Shown: positions 35,386 to 43,554, counted from the stretch's first letter. The stretch is 64,000 nt of DNA from Anoplolepis gracilipes (GCF_047496725.1 NC_132985.1:7023001-7087000); one strand, 5' to 3'. Numbers and translations: made by a program. The notes: generated from the sequence alone by a model not told the origin.

Positions 35386-35861
35386 TTATTTTATTGAATC
35401 CGTGAATAAACAAATTTTTTACAAATAAAGGAAAGAAAACGGTATTTTGACCGTTTCTTAAACGTTTTTTTTTGTTAGAAAATAACGTTTCCCTTAACGT
35501 TTCTTAAGTGGACATTTATACCAATTAAAAACGTTTTCGAAAGCCGGTTTTAAAACGTTTCGCAGAAACATTTGTGAAACGTTTTTAAAACGAACCTGTG
35601 CTACCTGGGATCTTATTAATAACAAAAATAAAGTCATATTATTTTATCATAAAATTTTACTAACATTATTAATTATTACAATCATAATAATTTTCAGGTT
35701 TGAGATTTGGTTATGTACAAACTAAGGTTGGACTTGTGAGTCTTCTATCGCGATTCAAGTTCAAACTTGACCCTCGAACTACGGTTCCGATAATTTTCGA
35801 TGCAAAAAGCATTGTACTTGCGGCCAAGGATAGTATATATCTTACTATCGAGCCGCGATAA
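25264..35861 (+). CDS. Cytochrome P450, CYP6-like, copy 3, with transposon in last intron
   Basis: Intact paralogue of copy 1: exons 25264-25432, 25549-25918, 26713-27047, 27259-27495, 27727-27978 and 35698-35861 join in frame to 508 residues. It has all the P450 marks: an N-terminal membrane helix, helix C WKNLR, helix I AAGFETSS, ETMR, PERF, and the heme loop FGEGPRICIG with its Cys in exon 5. Intron 4 again has a GC donor (27496). Intron 5 is 7.7 kb, against about 0.5 kb in copies 1 and 2, because a 7.3-kb CACTA-like element sits in it. Whether the long intron is still removed cleanly cannot be read from the sequence; loss of exon 6 would cut off the last 54 residues after the heme Cys. 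It is closest to copy 2, from which it probably arose by the latest duplication. Confidence 0.9.
25985..26645. mobile_element. Foldback element in intron 2 of P450 copy 3
   Basis: AAATATTTAGAATAACGGAGC at the left is mirrored by GCTCCATTATTCTAAATATTT at the right. The arms (about 120 bases) also share GCGTTGACCTTGACATATG and AAAAGGTTTTAGC in inverted order. The centre holds a G-run (GGGTAGGGGAGGGAAAGGGG at 26211-26230) and a GT-rich stretch (26255-26295). No coding capacity. Confidence 0.8.
28456..28627. mobile_element. MITE nested in the CACTA-like element
   Basis: GCATCAACATTATTTTGGCT at the left and the inverted CCAAAATAATGTTGGTACA at the right bound a segment with a (TA)n core (28498-28541). 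The arms continue as CTTTAAACGAGACTTAAA against TTTAAGTCGCACTTAAAT. The same type of element is at 10965-11140. Confidence 0.7.
28648..28745. repeat. Hairpin around a TA/TG microsatellite
   Basis: AATTCAAAATTATATATA at the left and TATATAATTTTGAATT at the right pair around a (TA)n(TG)n core inside the CACTA-like element. Confidence 0.7.
28920..28976. repeat. CT-rich microsatellite
   Basis: Imperfect (CT)n with TTT and CCC interruptions, within the CACTA-like element upstream of its transposase. Confidence 0.9.
29644..31719 (+). CDS. Transposase-like protein of the CACTA/EnSpm (tnp2) type
   Basis: A single open frame of 691 residues, by far the longest in the window, with no internal stop. 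It would cut the element ends in the nucleus. After an acidic N-terminal third come blocks typical of the tnp2-like fold: PFIVGLFTGKGKPEPLDCYL (about 228-247), SLICDAPARAFLKC (Asp282), a zinc-type GCEKC (about 302-306), FPLDPMHLVYLG (Asp358), and CFPFENYLGKLKK (Glu522). Asp282, Asp358 and Glu522 are my candidates for the catalytic triad. Many insect copies of this family exist. It lies inside 28314-35609 on the same strand as the second gene, which starts about 200 bases downstream. The family naming is from memory and should be treated as probable. Confidence 0.78.
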   Translation: MDKEKEVKFLGKKQTKRNIQKQVHELLNELNWNETKSTTHSVIDSHLELNLNIDEDLGFSLNFRNNETKSSMSHSIIDSHLELGSDQDLDFEIFPELYITEKHDFSENETLSDDFLNKLRNWALTHNITLSALDELLSLLRQFHYDISVPLSGRSLLYTPKTTNSIDLQSGKFTYFGMRKQLYFLLKEESCSKIIDLDFNIDGLPLFKSNNIVVWPILCRSLSLTSLNKPFIVGLFTGKGKPEPLDCYLQDLIHELNDDILKNSIEIDHKLFQIRIRSLICDAPARAFLKCCVGHNSRHGCEKCDIEGKYINKMIFPCKSGQLRTKETFTKQVQEEHHKGRSPLLNLNLDLVNQFPLDPMHLVYLGIMKKLLILWVSKGKPSFKLSGRAINNLSDRLILLSSYIVHEFPRKCRAISDLNRWKANEFRLFLLYVGPVSLINILPKQLYNHFLMFHVGITILCNDNHIFEHIDFAEEVLYNFVKYFEKSYGKEEVTYNLHSLIHLVTDVRNLGNLNTINCFPFENYLGKLKKLVRSSANPHAQLCRRISELFNYSKTELPITKLEPKQKHFEGPTLRDKTDLILQYKKLKTPTCVLTIFSPDNCVSIQGDIIVQIVNILCLKDQFYSIICRRFLKVSEFYDYPCSSKLLNIFKVSHISPDIEEFPFISVKYKNILLPAYEKGTYIVFPLLHEL
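31933..34603 (+). pseudogene. DUF4806-like second gene of the CACTA-like element, broken
   Basis: Likely exons 31925-32143 (ATG 31933), 32742-33179, 33653-33862, 33976-34135 and 34470-34603, all GT-AG. The N-terminal block (EFAMNYGQKPEVEVVPNIWL, then QIRKAIEKCSLPEKNWKKYK) and the C-terminal block (ISGGTTIAQITRRTLEKI, NYAKNFNWAGRVPKKAF, then IENCIKDWLK) recall arthropod DUF4806 proteins. A basic and Ser-rich linker (KRRLKRPRIYSDSSESDN) lies between. Two breaks: an in-frame TAG at 32038-32040, where the family would have a Trp codon (TGG), and a one-base phase mismatch between the exons ending at 33862 and starting at 33976. Its role may be that of an accessory DNA-binding protein, as with TnpA of CACTA elements; that is inference. 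Confidence 0.6.
34197..34386. repeat. (AC)n/(GCAC)n and (TG)n microsatellite
   Basis: A run of alternating purine-pyrimidine: (CA)n, then (CGCA)n, (CA)n, (CGCA)n, a short TA part, then (TG)n. It lies in the last intron of the DUF4806-like gene. Such tracts can form left-handed or slipped DNA. Confidence 0.95.
35165..35302. repeat. (CA)n and (TA)n microsatellites
   Basis: A short (AC)n, then three (TA)n runs, in the right part of the CACTA-like element after both genes. Confidence 0.9.
35313..35413. repeat. Long near-perfect hairpin
   Basis: TGTTTATTCACAGATTCAAT at the left is mirrored by ATTGAATCCGTGAATAAACA at the right, with AAAATAATGCAT and a (TA)n core between. The arms are over 30 bases with one mismatch, so this is either a young MITE or a cruciform-forming part of the CACTA end. 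Confidence 0.8.
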
Positions 35862-35906
35862 GAAAATAATAAATATTTTTGAATATTTCAGTTTATTTAT
35901 CTGAAA

Positions 35907-36170
35907 AATATCACATATTACACTTACAATTTTGCTGTTTGTGTTACATTTTACTGTTTTGTATTATATGTTATTCTTATTATTTGTATTATCGTTGGAA
36001 AATGTTGAGTAACTTTTAGTTGTAGAAAAATAATCATAGCATGATTTTGTATAATTATAATATATTTAAATATATATGTATTTAAATAAATATAAGTTTT
36101 TTTCTATTTTTTAACTTTGAATTATTCATGTGTAATTTCAATGTACATTTTTATGTTAGTGTCAAATAAA
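35907..36170 (+). repeat. P450 3'-flank repeat, copy e (shortened)
   Basis: Follows copy 3's stop and matches copy d from ATTACACTTACAATTTTGCT to TGTACATTTTTATGTTAGTG. After that the homology ends, which marks the right edge of the tandem P450 units. Confidence 0.65.
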
Positions 36171-36445
36171 AATTAAAAAAATAACTTTAGAAAAGTATGA
36201 AATACTATCTGTTCATATTTATAGATATAATAAAATATAGCATAATAAAAATACAAAACAATGAAAAATATTTTGTAAGCTTAGTAAAGTTTGAAATAAT
36301 ATTTATTCCTAAGTACGATTCAATTATCTACAGATTATTTTAAATAAAACAAAATATGTGCAGTAATAATAATTATTGTTAAATATTAAGTAAAGTATAA
36401 AGTATAACAGATTAATTATCAGGTATAAAGTCTTATATATATAAA

Positions 36446-36498
<53 letters not shown>

Positions 36499-37720
36499 AA
36501 AAATTACACAAATAAATTATTCTTTCTGAATTTCTTCTCATTAATTATTTAGTTTCTTAATTTATTCTCATTACATTCTAATTAGCACTATTTGGTTTGA
36601 AAAGAGTTAATAATTAATTTATATTATAATTATTAATTGCATATTCTGCAAGAGCAGTCGGGAGGCGCCACACTAAGTATGCGTGTGTTGCATGCATGAG
36701 TATGTGTGTGTGTGTGTGTGTGCGCGCGCGCGCGCGCGTGTGTGTGTGTTATTTTTAAGAAAAAATCTGCAACTAGCAGATACACATTTTTACTTTAACA
36801 TAATTATGTGTTTTAATTACGCCAATTGAATTGTCATTATTTTGTGCATAAAAGTATTAGGATAAGATAATCGAAAAATGAATATTTTACGAGATATCTT
36901 GCATTTTATATATATATATATATTACCTAATACAAATATATAAAAGAACGATTTACTAGTCAAAATGATATCAAAATGAGGTCAAAATACAGTCATTTTT
37001 TTCCCGGTTTGATGTCATTATGATTTTCTCTGTTTTGACATTATTTTGACATCATTTTGATGTTATGGTGACTTTTTGTTCTCTTTGGAAAAGGCTGCCA
37101 AAATGTTTATTATTTTATTATTAAAGTTGAATTTAGTTGAATGTAAAAAACCTATTACTAAATAAATTTTTAACATTTTTACTTCGTATGTAAGTTTATT
37201 ATATAACACAATGATAGTGAATATTATATATTTTTAATTATTTCCATTATTGTTTCAATACCTGTAACATTGATGCCTAAGACATTCTTTCCACTGAAAG
37301 ATACTCGGAATAGTTTTAAGGAATTTTTTAGTCATGTGTGAATACTTTAATCATTTATAGAATAATTTTATTGAAATTTATATTAGTTTTTGTATCCAAT
37401 GTTCTATATATTCGTTTTCGCGCCCAATCATTTATGTATTATATATTCGCTTTTACGTCTAATAATCTATATATATTTTACAATTTTGTTTATACAATAA
37501 ATTAAAAAAAAAAATAAAATAACATAACATAAACAACAAACAATTTTGAATATTTTATTTTGTAAATAATTTTAAAAAAAAGAAAAATGTATTGCATTTT
37601 TTCTACTTCAATAAATTATCTGGATCATATTCGAATTGCATACAAATATTTTATTGTACAATAGATATATATATAATTAAGTTGTGGCGCCGCGGTACAT
37701 CTAACAACATGGCGGTATAC
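36171..37720. other. AT-rich intergenic DNA, no gene seen
   Basis: It contains a (TA)n at 36448-36496, an alternating (TG)n(CG)n(TG)n tract at about 36703-36750 with Z-DNA potential, and a set of TCAAAATGA/TTGACATCA words in both orientations at 36955-37075 that look like another decayed foldback repeat. No coding exon is visible. Confidence 0.5.
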
Positions 37721-37820
37721 CACGTGACTTGTGACGTGCAACCATAGACTTAATAGAAAAGTCTATGGAGACAACCTACATCAAAGGTGCAGACGCTCAC
37801 TGTCGCTACCTAATGAATAT

Positions 37821-38290
37821 GATTGGTTCATTTCTTACGACTTAAGGCTTACTACAGCTATTGTAGAACCGGCCTTAGACTCGGTCACCCTCTTCCTTAG
37901 GCCGGGTCTACAATAGATGTAGTAAGCCTTAAGGTGTAAGAAATTAACCAATTACAATTGACTTTAGAGAAGAATAATCAATATGATTGGTTCATTTCTT
38001 ACGACTTAAGGCTTACTACAGTTGTTGTAAACCTGGCTTTAGGCTGGTTCTACATAAGGCGCGTTCGGGGAGCGTTATTAGCGCTAACAGCGTCGTTCTA
38101 TCTTTGTTCAACTTTTAATGAGTGACAAAGATAGAATGACACTGTTAGCGTTAATAGCGTCTCCCCGAACGCGCCCATAGAGTCGGAAGTCGGATGTCTT
38201 AAGAGTTGACCAATCATACTCGATTATTCTTCTCTAAAGTCGACTGTGATTGGTCAACTCTTCCGACATTCGACTTACGACAGCTATTGT
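37821..38290. mobile_element. Nested inverted repeats upstream of RRP7A
   Basis: The first palindrome is 37821-37954 (TTACGACTTAAGGCTTACTA against TAGTAAGCCTTAAGGTGTAA). From 37981 the same left arm starts again. A second inverted pair, GGCGCGTTCGGGGAGCG (38059) against CTCCCCGAACGCGCC (38161-38175), is inserted in it, with matching inner arms (AACAAAGATAGAATGAC-type). The arms of the outer copy resume after it (GAGTTGACCAATCAT / GATTGGTCAACTC). So one foldback element seems to sit inside another, 150-600 bases before the RRP7A start. Confidence 0.7.
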
Positions 38291-38442
38291 GGAATCATCC
38301 TTAGTCCGTGGATACGCGATGCGCGCGCAGGTACAGGCCACTTCTAGTGTAATATAAAAGTCTATGATATAGGCAGCGCAAAACATGGACCTAACCCTCA
38401 GGAATAAATGAGGCTGTGATTTACAATTGTAAGAATCCAAAC

Positions 38443-39483
38443 ATGAAAACTAATACACAAAATACGAAAGGTTTTAAAAGTAAGTTAAATTATTTGTTTT
38501 ATTTATATATATTTGAAAAATATAAACAGAGGAAACTTTTCTCTTGGGATACGTATATTGAATTATATTCACGATAAAAGTTTGTTTTGGATTATAGCCT
38601 TGTGGATTCGGTTCGATGCAGATAGTTCGGAAAAGCATCAGCTGTTTTTTAAGGAACACTCTGTGAGAAATCAAGAACCTGAATATCCCAGGAACCAAAC
38701 TCTCTTCGTATTAAATGTACCACCTTATGCAACCATTGACTGTTTGAAACATTCATTCGCCAAGCTTTGTGGGGATGTGAATTTTATTACATTTTCGAAA
38801 ACAAAAGGATTCAAAACTGCATATATTGTTTTTAAAAAAGAATCTTCCTTAGATAAGGCAATGGAACTGTCAGAAGATTGTGTCATCACATTAAATGGTG
38901 ATGAAAATACGTGCCTCACAGGATTAAGAAGTAAGTTGTATTTTATTTTACATTGTAATAGCAATTTATACTTTTTAAATTATATTTCTTCTAATTGTTT
39001 ACTTTTTCAAACAGAATGGTGTAAAGAATACAACAATTCTTTGTGCGATGAGCAAATAACGAAAAAAGAAGTTGTGGAATATTTAACTTTGTACGACAAG
39101 CAAATAGAGGATCGTGCGAAAGAACAGATTGCAGAAGAGGACGATGATGGCTGGGTAACTGTAGCAGGTGGGAAAAAAAGAGGACAATTTGCACCCTCTA
39201 GGAAAGAATCTACCATTGGCAAAGTTAAACAAAAGGAAGAACAACGCAAGAAAAAGAAGCAGTTACTCAATTTCTATACTTTTCAAATTCGTGAGACAAA
39301 GAAACAGAGTAAGTATAACTTCAAATCAAGATTTTTTTATAATTTCTTTTAGAGTTTAATTCATACAATTGTTGCAATTATTTATGCTCTTTTTCAGATT
39401 TAGCAGAATTACGAAAGAAGTTTGAATTGGATAAAAAGAAACTGCAGGAATTGAGATTAAAACGGACATTCAAACCATTTTAA
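38443..39483 (+). CDS. RRP7A: Ribosomal RNA-processing protein 7 homologue
   Basis: Nucleolar protein needed for early 40S pre-rRNA processing as part of the small-subunit processome. Exons 38443-38479, 38598-38930, 39015-39308 and 39398-39483 (all GT-AG) join to 249 residues, slightly shorter than the human protein (about 280). Visible features: an RNA-recognition-like domain starting at TLFVLNVPPYAT (about 44-55) with KTAYIVFKK as its second core strand; an acidic stretch EEDDDGWVTV before a basic linker; and the RRP7 C-terminal signature LLNFYTFQIRETKKQNLAEL, then RKKFELDKKKLQELRLKRTF, the long basic helix. The start ATG lies in a short first exon. The gene is convergent with INTS15; its stop is 122 bases from the INTS15 stop. 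A piece of exon 3 has been copied into the palindrome at 41.8-43.0 kb. Confidence 0.93.
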
Positions 39484-39579
39484 ACTGAATTAAATGTTAT
39501 TGTACAATAATTAAATATTAATGTATATATAAGATTGCATCTTTTTACATAAAAAATAATTACTAGATCAAATTGCTGA

Positions 39580-39585
39580 AATAAA
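39580..39585 (+). promoter_or_regulatory. Poly(A) signal of RRP7A (AATAAA)
   Basis: The canonical hexamer lies 97 bases after the RRP7A stop. Cleavage 15-30 bases on would fall on or just after the INTS15 stop codon (39608-39606), so the two convergent transcripts should overlap. Confidence 0.6.
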
Positions 39586-39605
39586 CACATTGTCATCGTA
39601 ATAAC

Positions 39606-41533
39606 TCAAGCTGCTTTAGTTGCATAAGTTTGTAACGTCCATTCGATTAAAAAATGCTGATACGATAATGGCTGCAAAAGTGCCAATAGTTCCTCTGTAA
39701 TAAATGATAGATATATATTATGTATATAAAAGCGTTAATGTATATATAGTTTTATATATGTATAAAAAATATATACGTTTATTTCCATAAATACAATTTG
39801 CAGACATGGCTGCGCTGACAGCTTGCGCAAGTCGCTCCATAGCTAAATCGCGCGAAGCAGTATTTATGTTTGTGCGATTTTGGAGATTTGTCGTCAACAA
39901 ACGAGTAGTGGACGCCAAATGCTGCGCTGATATCGCGTGCTTGTTGTTACCACTATTATTTAGACGTAACACCGAATCCATGAGCAACTGTTGAACTTTT
40001 GAATGAAATTTTCGCGTCTCTTCTTGGCCTTCCGTATTTTCGACGTCTGGACGCAGAGGGCTCAATATACACCACCTGAGAAAACAAATTTTAGAATAAT
40101 TAATGGGTTATAATTAATTTTATTAATAAAATTTTGAAAAAAAATCTTTTGATAATTGCATTTGAATTTTATATAAATTTATGAACTGAACATTAATTAA
40201 AATATGTACAAAATATCCATAATTTTCATTTAATTAAATTTATGAGTAACAAATAAGTTTATTTTAAAAAATTTTAGTTTAAATTAAAATAATTCATTTA
40301 TATTGAAAAGATTAATAAATATTAAAATTAATAAGAAATAAATATTAAAATTTTAATAAGTTTTAATTTGAAATTTTTAATTAGATAATTTTAACAATAA
40401 ATAAAATTTTATGAAAACATATAATAAAAGTTTAATTTAACATTTCTATTAAATAACTTAATTAAGTTTGATAAAAGAATTTTGAAAGGACATAAAGAGT
40501 TTAAATAAATAAATTAGAATAATTATTAAAATTATAGTTAAAAATATATATTTGAAAAAAAAAATTTTAACTTAGACACATTTCTATTTATAATTTTTAT
40601 GTTAAAAGCATTACAGTACACAAATTACCTGAACAGGCCTGCTATAGGTGTTATAGGTGTCATTGGAATCCCACCGGTAGGCAATGCTGGATTATCCATT
40701 AAGGGAGTCAACAGTAGACTTGGATTTTCATCGATCCATTCGCCTACCAATCTGAGCAGCTCCGTAGGTGGATCTTTATCCTCATAAACTTCACCTATTG
40801 CCGTTAATAAATTTGCAGTGAAATGTGGTGCAAGTGTAGGCAGCTGCTTCAGCTTATCGATTGATCTTGGCGTAAGCACGAAATAATCATTGAGTATATG
40901 TCTCGCTAGTCCCACACTTTGCAATGAAGTGGAGCCCAATTGTTGCATCCAGATGCCTGCTGCGTTCAAAACTGCTTTGTTTTGTGTGGCAATTGCCAAA
41001 GATACCAGGTTACCTAGAGTCTTATACCTAGGACTGTCCGCTGGGAAAAGTGACAGGAAAAGAGCATTGCGTACTGCAGGTGTGCCACCTGGACTCTGAA
41101 AGAAATCGCTCATAATCTCTATCAGCTGCAATTCTTGTATCGCCATAGTCATATTACGTTTTTTTCGCTTTTCTATCTCGCCAAATACAAACTCTGATAT
41201 CAAATCCATTTGCAGGTCGACTTGCTTGCCAGGTCTGCAGCAGAGTATTTCTTGAATGACAAAGAAATATAATGTTGATGTATAACAAGTTATTATTTGT
41301 AATATTAGTAATGTTGTATTATTTGCAATATTATCGTATATTATTTTCAATATTAGTAATATTATATTTTGAATATTATTATAATATTATATATGTATAA
41401 TTTAGTTATAGTTTGCATTATCTTATTATTAGAGACAACTTATGCTACTTGTACCGATTCTGCATAGAGCTTCCCTGGCGCAATAAGGAAATTCTAGTTT
41501 TCTGAGAGCCTGTTTGACATCATTCCCAGTCAT
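39606..41533 (-). CDS. IntS15: Integrator complex subunit 15 (C7orf26 homologue)
   Basis: Subunit of the nuclear Integrator complex, which cuts snRNA and other nascent RNA polymerase II transcripts; in vertebrates it works with the INTS10/13/14 module. Exons in transcript order: 41533-41455, 41250-40629, 40075-39777, 39694-39606. They join in frame to 362 residues (human protein about 449). Similarity to the human protein, from memory, is clear along the chain: LQELQLLEIM-like ELQLIEIMSDFFQ, LARHILNDYFVLTPRSIDKL, GEWIDENPSLLLTPL, the short proline- and threonine-rich MTPITPIAGLFRWC, and the C-terminal MERLAQAVSAAMSAN. The last donor (AAAC|GTATAT at 39777/39776) is weak, but it is the one that keeps the frame and the similarity. 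The protein is all-helical and has no transmembrane segment. Confidence 0.9.
40082..40610. other. AT-rich intron 2 of INTS15
   Basis: Very AT-rich intron sequence (aataatta, ttaaaatt words) with no exon or repeat that I can support. Confidence 0.6.
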
Positions 41534-41807
41534 TATAATGCATATATGATTGTCCTCTTTTTATCCAAATTCAAATTTCCTTTTTATTTTGTTAAATCTA
41601 AAAAAAATTATCGTACAAATTGAACATCTTTAGAAGAAATTTTATATTACAAATATCTTATGATTTAAGTTACACATTACACTTACTCTGCTCCTTTGCC
41701 TTGAGAATTTGTAAAGTATAAAAATTAAGTACCACTTCTCTTTTTCTTATGTAGTTCTTTCTCTTTTTTATAAATTAGATTCTTTCCTAGATAGTGCAAA
41801 TTACTCA

Positions 41808-41990
41808 GTCATCATCCTCATCCTCTTCTGTCAATTCTGTTTTTTTTTTCAGTATGATTCTTTATCTGCTTGTCATACAAAATTACATATTCCTCTATCT
41901 TTTTTATTATTTACTCATCACACAAAGAATTAATTGTACTTTCACACCTGTTTGATAAATTGAAGAAATAATTAGAAGAAATATAATTTA
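41808..41990 (-). pseudogene. RRP7A intron 2/exon 3 fragment, left arm
   Basis: On the minus strand it reads ATTTCTTCTAATTATTTCTT (as in RRP7A intron 2), an acceptor-like CAAACAG at 41948-41954, then an exon-3-like sequence with TTCTTTGTGTGATGAG, TTTTGTATGACAAGCAGATA and GAAGAGGATGAGGATGATG. In-frame stops (for example GATGAGTAA) show it is dead. It includes intron sequence, so it was copied from DNA and not from mRNA. Confidence 0.8.
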
Positions 41991-42392
41991 AGAGATATAA
42001 AAAAATTATTCACAATTTTCAACATTCGCTCTCTCTGGACAAGCGGAGCGGTTATGTGCACATATATAGGGTGTTCTAAAACTTCCCAGAGCGGATTCTC
42101 TGGTCAATTTGGAAACGATTTTTTTTCAGCGAAAATTTCGAGAGACATCATTATTTCTTGCAAACTTCTAATTTTTGTCATTATTTATATCTTTGTAAAT
42201 TAAGCCTTAAATTAAAATTTTATTAGAGTAAACTCTATGTAAAATTAACTATATCTAGAATCTAATAATAGTTTCGGTAATCTTTCAATCGCTTATAACT
42301 TGAAAATTATTAATGTCTCAACATTTTCATCGAGGAAAAATTGCCTCAAATGATCTCAAGAATTTGTCATTAGTCGGTTTTCCATCCTGTAT

Positions 42393-42436
<44 letters not shown>

Positions 42437-42834
42437 GAGTATCTTAAAATCTCTGATCCTTTCCTTTTAAGAAATTCTCTGGAGATATCAATAACTTTCC
42501 AGTTATTATAATTATAGAAAAAAAAAAGAATTTTTCGTAAACTAAATTTTGTAGAGTTTAAAAGGTTAACGCAATTACATTCTTCATAATTTCAGGCAGA
42601 GTTTACTATAATAACATTTTAATTCAAGGTTTAGTTAAAAAGATAAAAGTATATAACAAAAATTGGAAATAATTTGCAAATAATATAATAATGATTTTTC
42701 CAAATTAACCAGAGAATTCGCTTTCGGAGATTTTAGAACACCCTGTATATATGCACATAATCGTTGCGCTTGTCCAGAAATGGCAAATGTTGGAAATTGT
42801 GAATAATTTTTAAAATATTTCTTTTATATTAAAT

Positions 42835-43005
42835 TACATTAAATTATATTAAATTACATTTCTTCTAATTATTTCTTCAATTTATGCAACAGGTGTGAAA
42901 AGTACAATAATAAAAAAGACATTGAGAAATATTTAACTTTGTATGACAAGAGAGCAGATAGAGAATCATACTGAAAAAAAAAAAACAGAATTGTGAGAAG
43001 AGGAG
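42835..43005 (+). pseudogene. RRP7A intron 2/exon 3 fragment, right arm
   Basis: Same fragment in the opposite orientation: ATTTCTTCTAATTATTTCTT, an acceptor-like GCAACAG (to 42892), then GTGTGAAAAGTACAATAATA, ATATTTAACTTTGTATGACA and a worn GAGAAGAGGAGAGGAT. It lacks the GATGAGCAAATAACG part and has further indels, so each arm has decayed on its own. Confidence 0.8.
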
Positions 43006-43039
43006 AGGATAAAAAATTTAATTTACGGACACCCTGTAT

Positions 43040-43535
43040 ACACGTATTGCACGTACGACAGCGCCAGCGCGTGGCGAGTCGCGGCGCGAGCGTAGCCTGG
43101 CCGCCCAGTGGCGCCACCAGCGAGTAGGTTGCGAAGCGCATTATTAGTCAAAACAATCCGCCGAATTCGCGATCTATTTTTAGGTCGCGCCCACCGGAGC
43201 TACGGGTGCAACGGCGTTTTTTCCCCGCGAGCCCCCCGAAAAAGAGTTCGCGCGGCCGGTGCCCTTCCGCGAGACGCCGTCTCACAGCCGCGGCAAAAGG
43301 TTCAACGACCCCCCTCACCGTGATCGTGACAGGCCAGGGAGCCGTGCGGCCGAGAGCGCGGCCGGCCATGTTTATACCGTGGTGAGAATTTTCGTGCTGA
43401 CCGAGCAGCCGCGAAAGCCGAGAGAGCGGGTCGTCTCCTCTCCACGTGCCATCCGTGCCAGCGGCGACGAGATACCCATACGAGCCCGTAAACCAGCCCC
43501 GGCAGTTGGCAGCGCAGCGTCCGCAGACCTCGACG
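43040..43535 (+). promoter_or_regulatory. CpG-rich promoter and 5' UTR region
   Basis: Base composition changes sharply from AT-rich to GC- and CpG-rich at about 43040 and stays so to about 44390. The sequence just before the ATG at 43536 has no long open frame and reads as a 5' UTR. CpG-rich promoters are typical of broadly expressed or developmental genes in Hymenoptera. The transcription start cannot be placed from the sequence. Confidence 0.55.
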
Positions 43536-43554
43536 ATGGAGTCGTCCGAGAGAG
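43536..43554 (+). CDS. Short first coding exon of a long-intron gene, unidentified
   Basis: ATG at 43536 has an A at -3 and G at +4, a strong start context. Six codons (Met-Glu-Ser-Ser-Glu-Arg) and one extra base are followed by the consensus donor GTAAGT at 43555. The exon lies at the end of a CpG-rich leader. Six residues are too few to name the protein. No partner exon that fits phase 1 is convincing before the right edge of the window. A non-coding first exon using the same donor is also possible. Confidence 0.5.

Larger units (their letters stand above)
28314..35609. mobile_element. CACTA/EnSpm-like DNA transposon, 7.3 kb
   Basis: Inverted ends CCCAGGTAGCACAGGTTCG (28314-28332) and its complement (35591-35609). 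Copies 1 and 2 show the uninterrupted site CCATTATCTTATTAATAAC, so the insertion duplicated AT (28312-28313 and 35610-35611). A 2-bp duplication is known for animal EnSpm elements. Both subterminal regions are full of AACGTTT-type words (about 28335-28450 and 35440-35590), as in CACTA elements, where such repeats bind the accessory protein. Inside: an open transposase-like frame, a broken second gene, MITEs, hairpins and microsatellites. The superfamily call rests on the remembered likeness of the transposase to the tnp2 type. Confidence 0.85.
41808..43005. mobile_element. Old 1.2-kb palindrome with copied RRP7A exon in both arms
   Basis: Two arms of about 590 bases are inverted copies around a (TA)n centre (42396-42432). 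Matching pairs include TTCTCTGGTCAATTTGGAAA against TTTCCAAATTAACCAGAGAA, and GTGTTCTAAAACTTCC against GGAGATTTTAGAACAC. The inner part (about 42064-42748) has the transposon-like ends GGGTGTTCTAAAA flanked by TATA. The outer parts of both arms carry the RRP7A-like pieces. The arms have many differences and small gaps, so the palindrome is old and not an assembly fold. Confidence 0.8.

Noticed and set aside
41808..41947. RRP7A fragment as a processed retrocopy
   Set aside because: The fragment includes intron 2 sequence and an acceptor, so it was not copied from spliced mRNA.
41808..43005. Palindrome as an assembly artefact
   Set aside because: The arms differ by many substitutions and gaps and each RRP7A fragment has its own damage, which a folded-back assembly error would not give.
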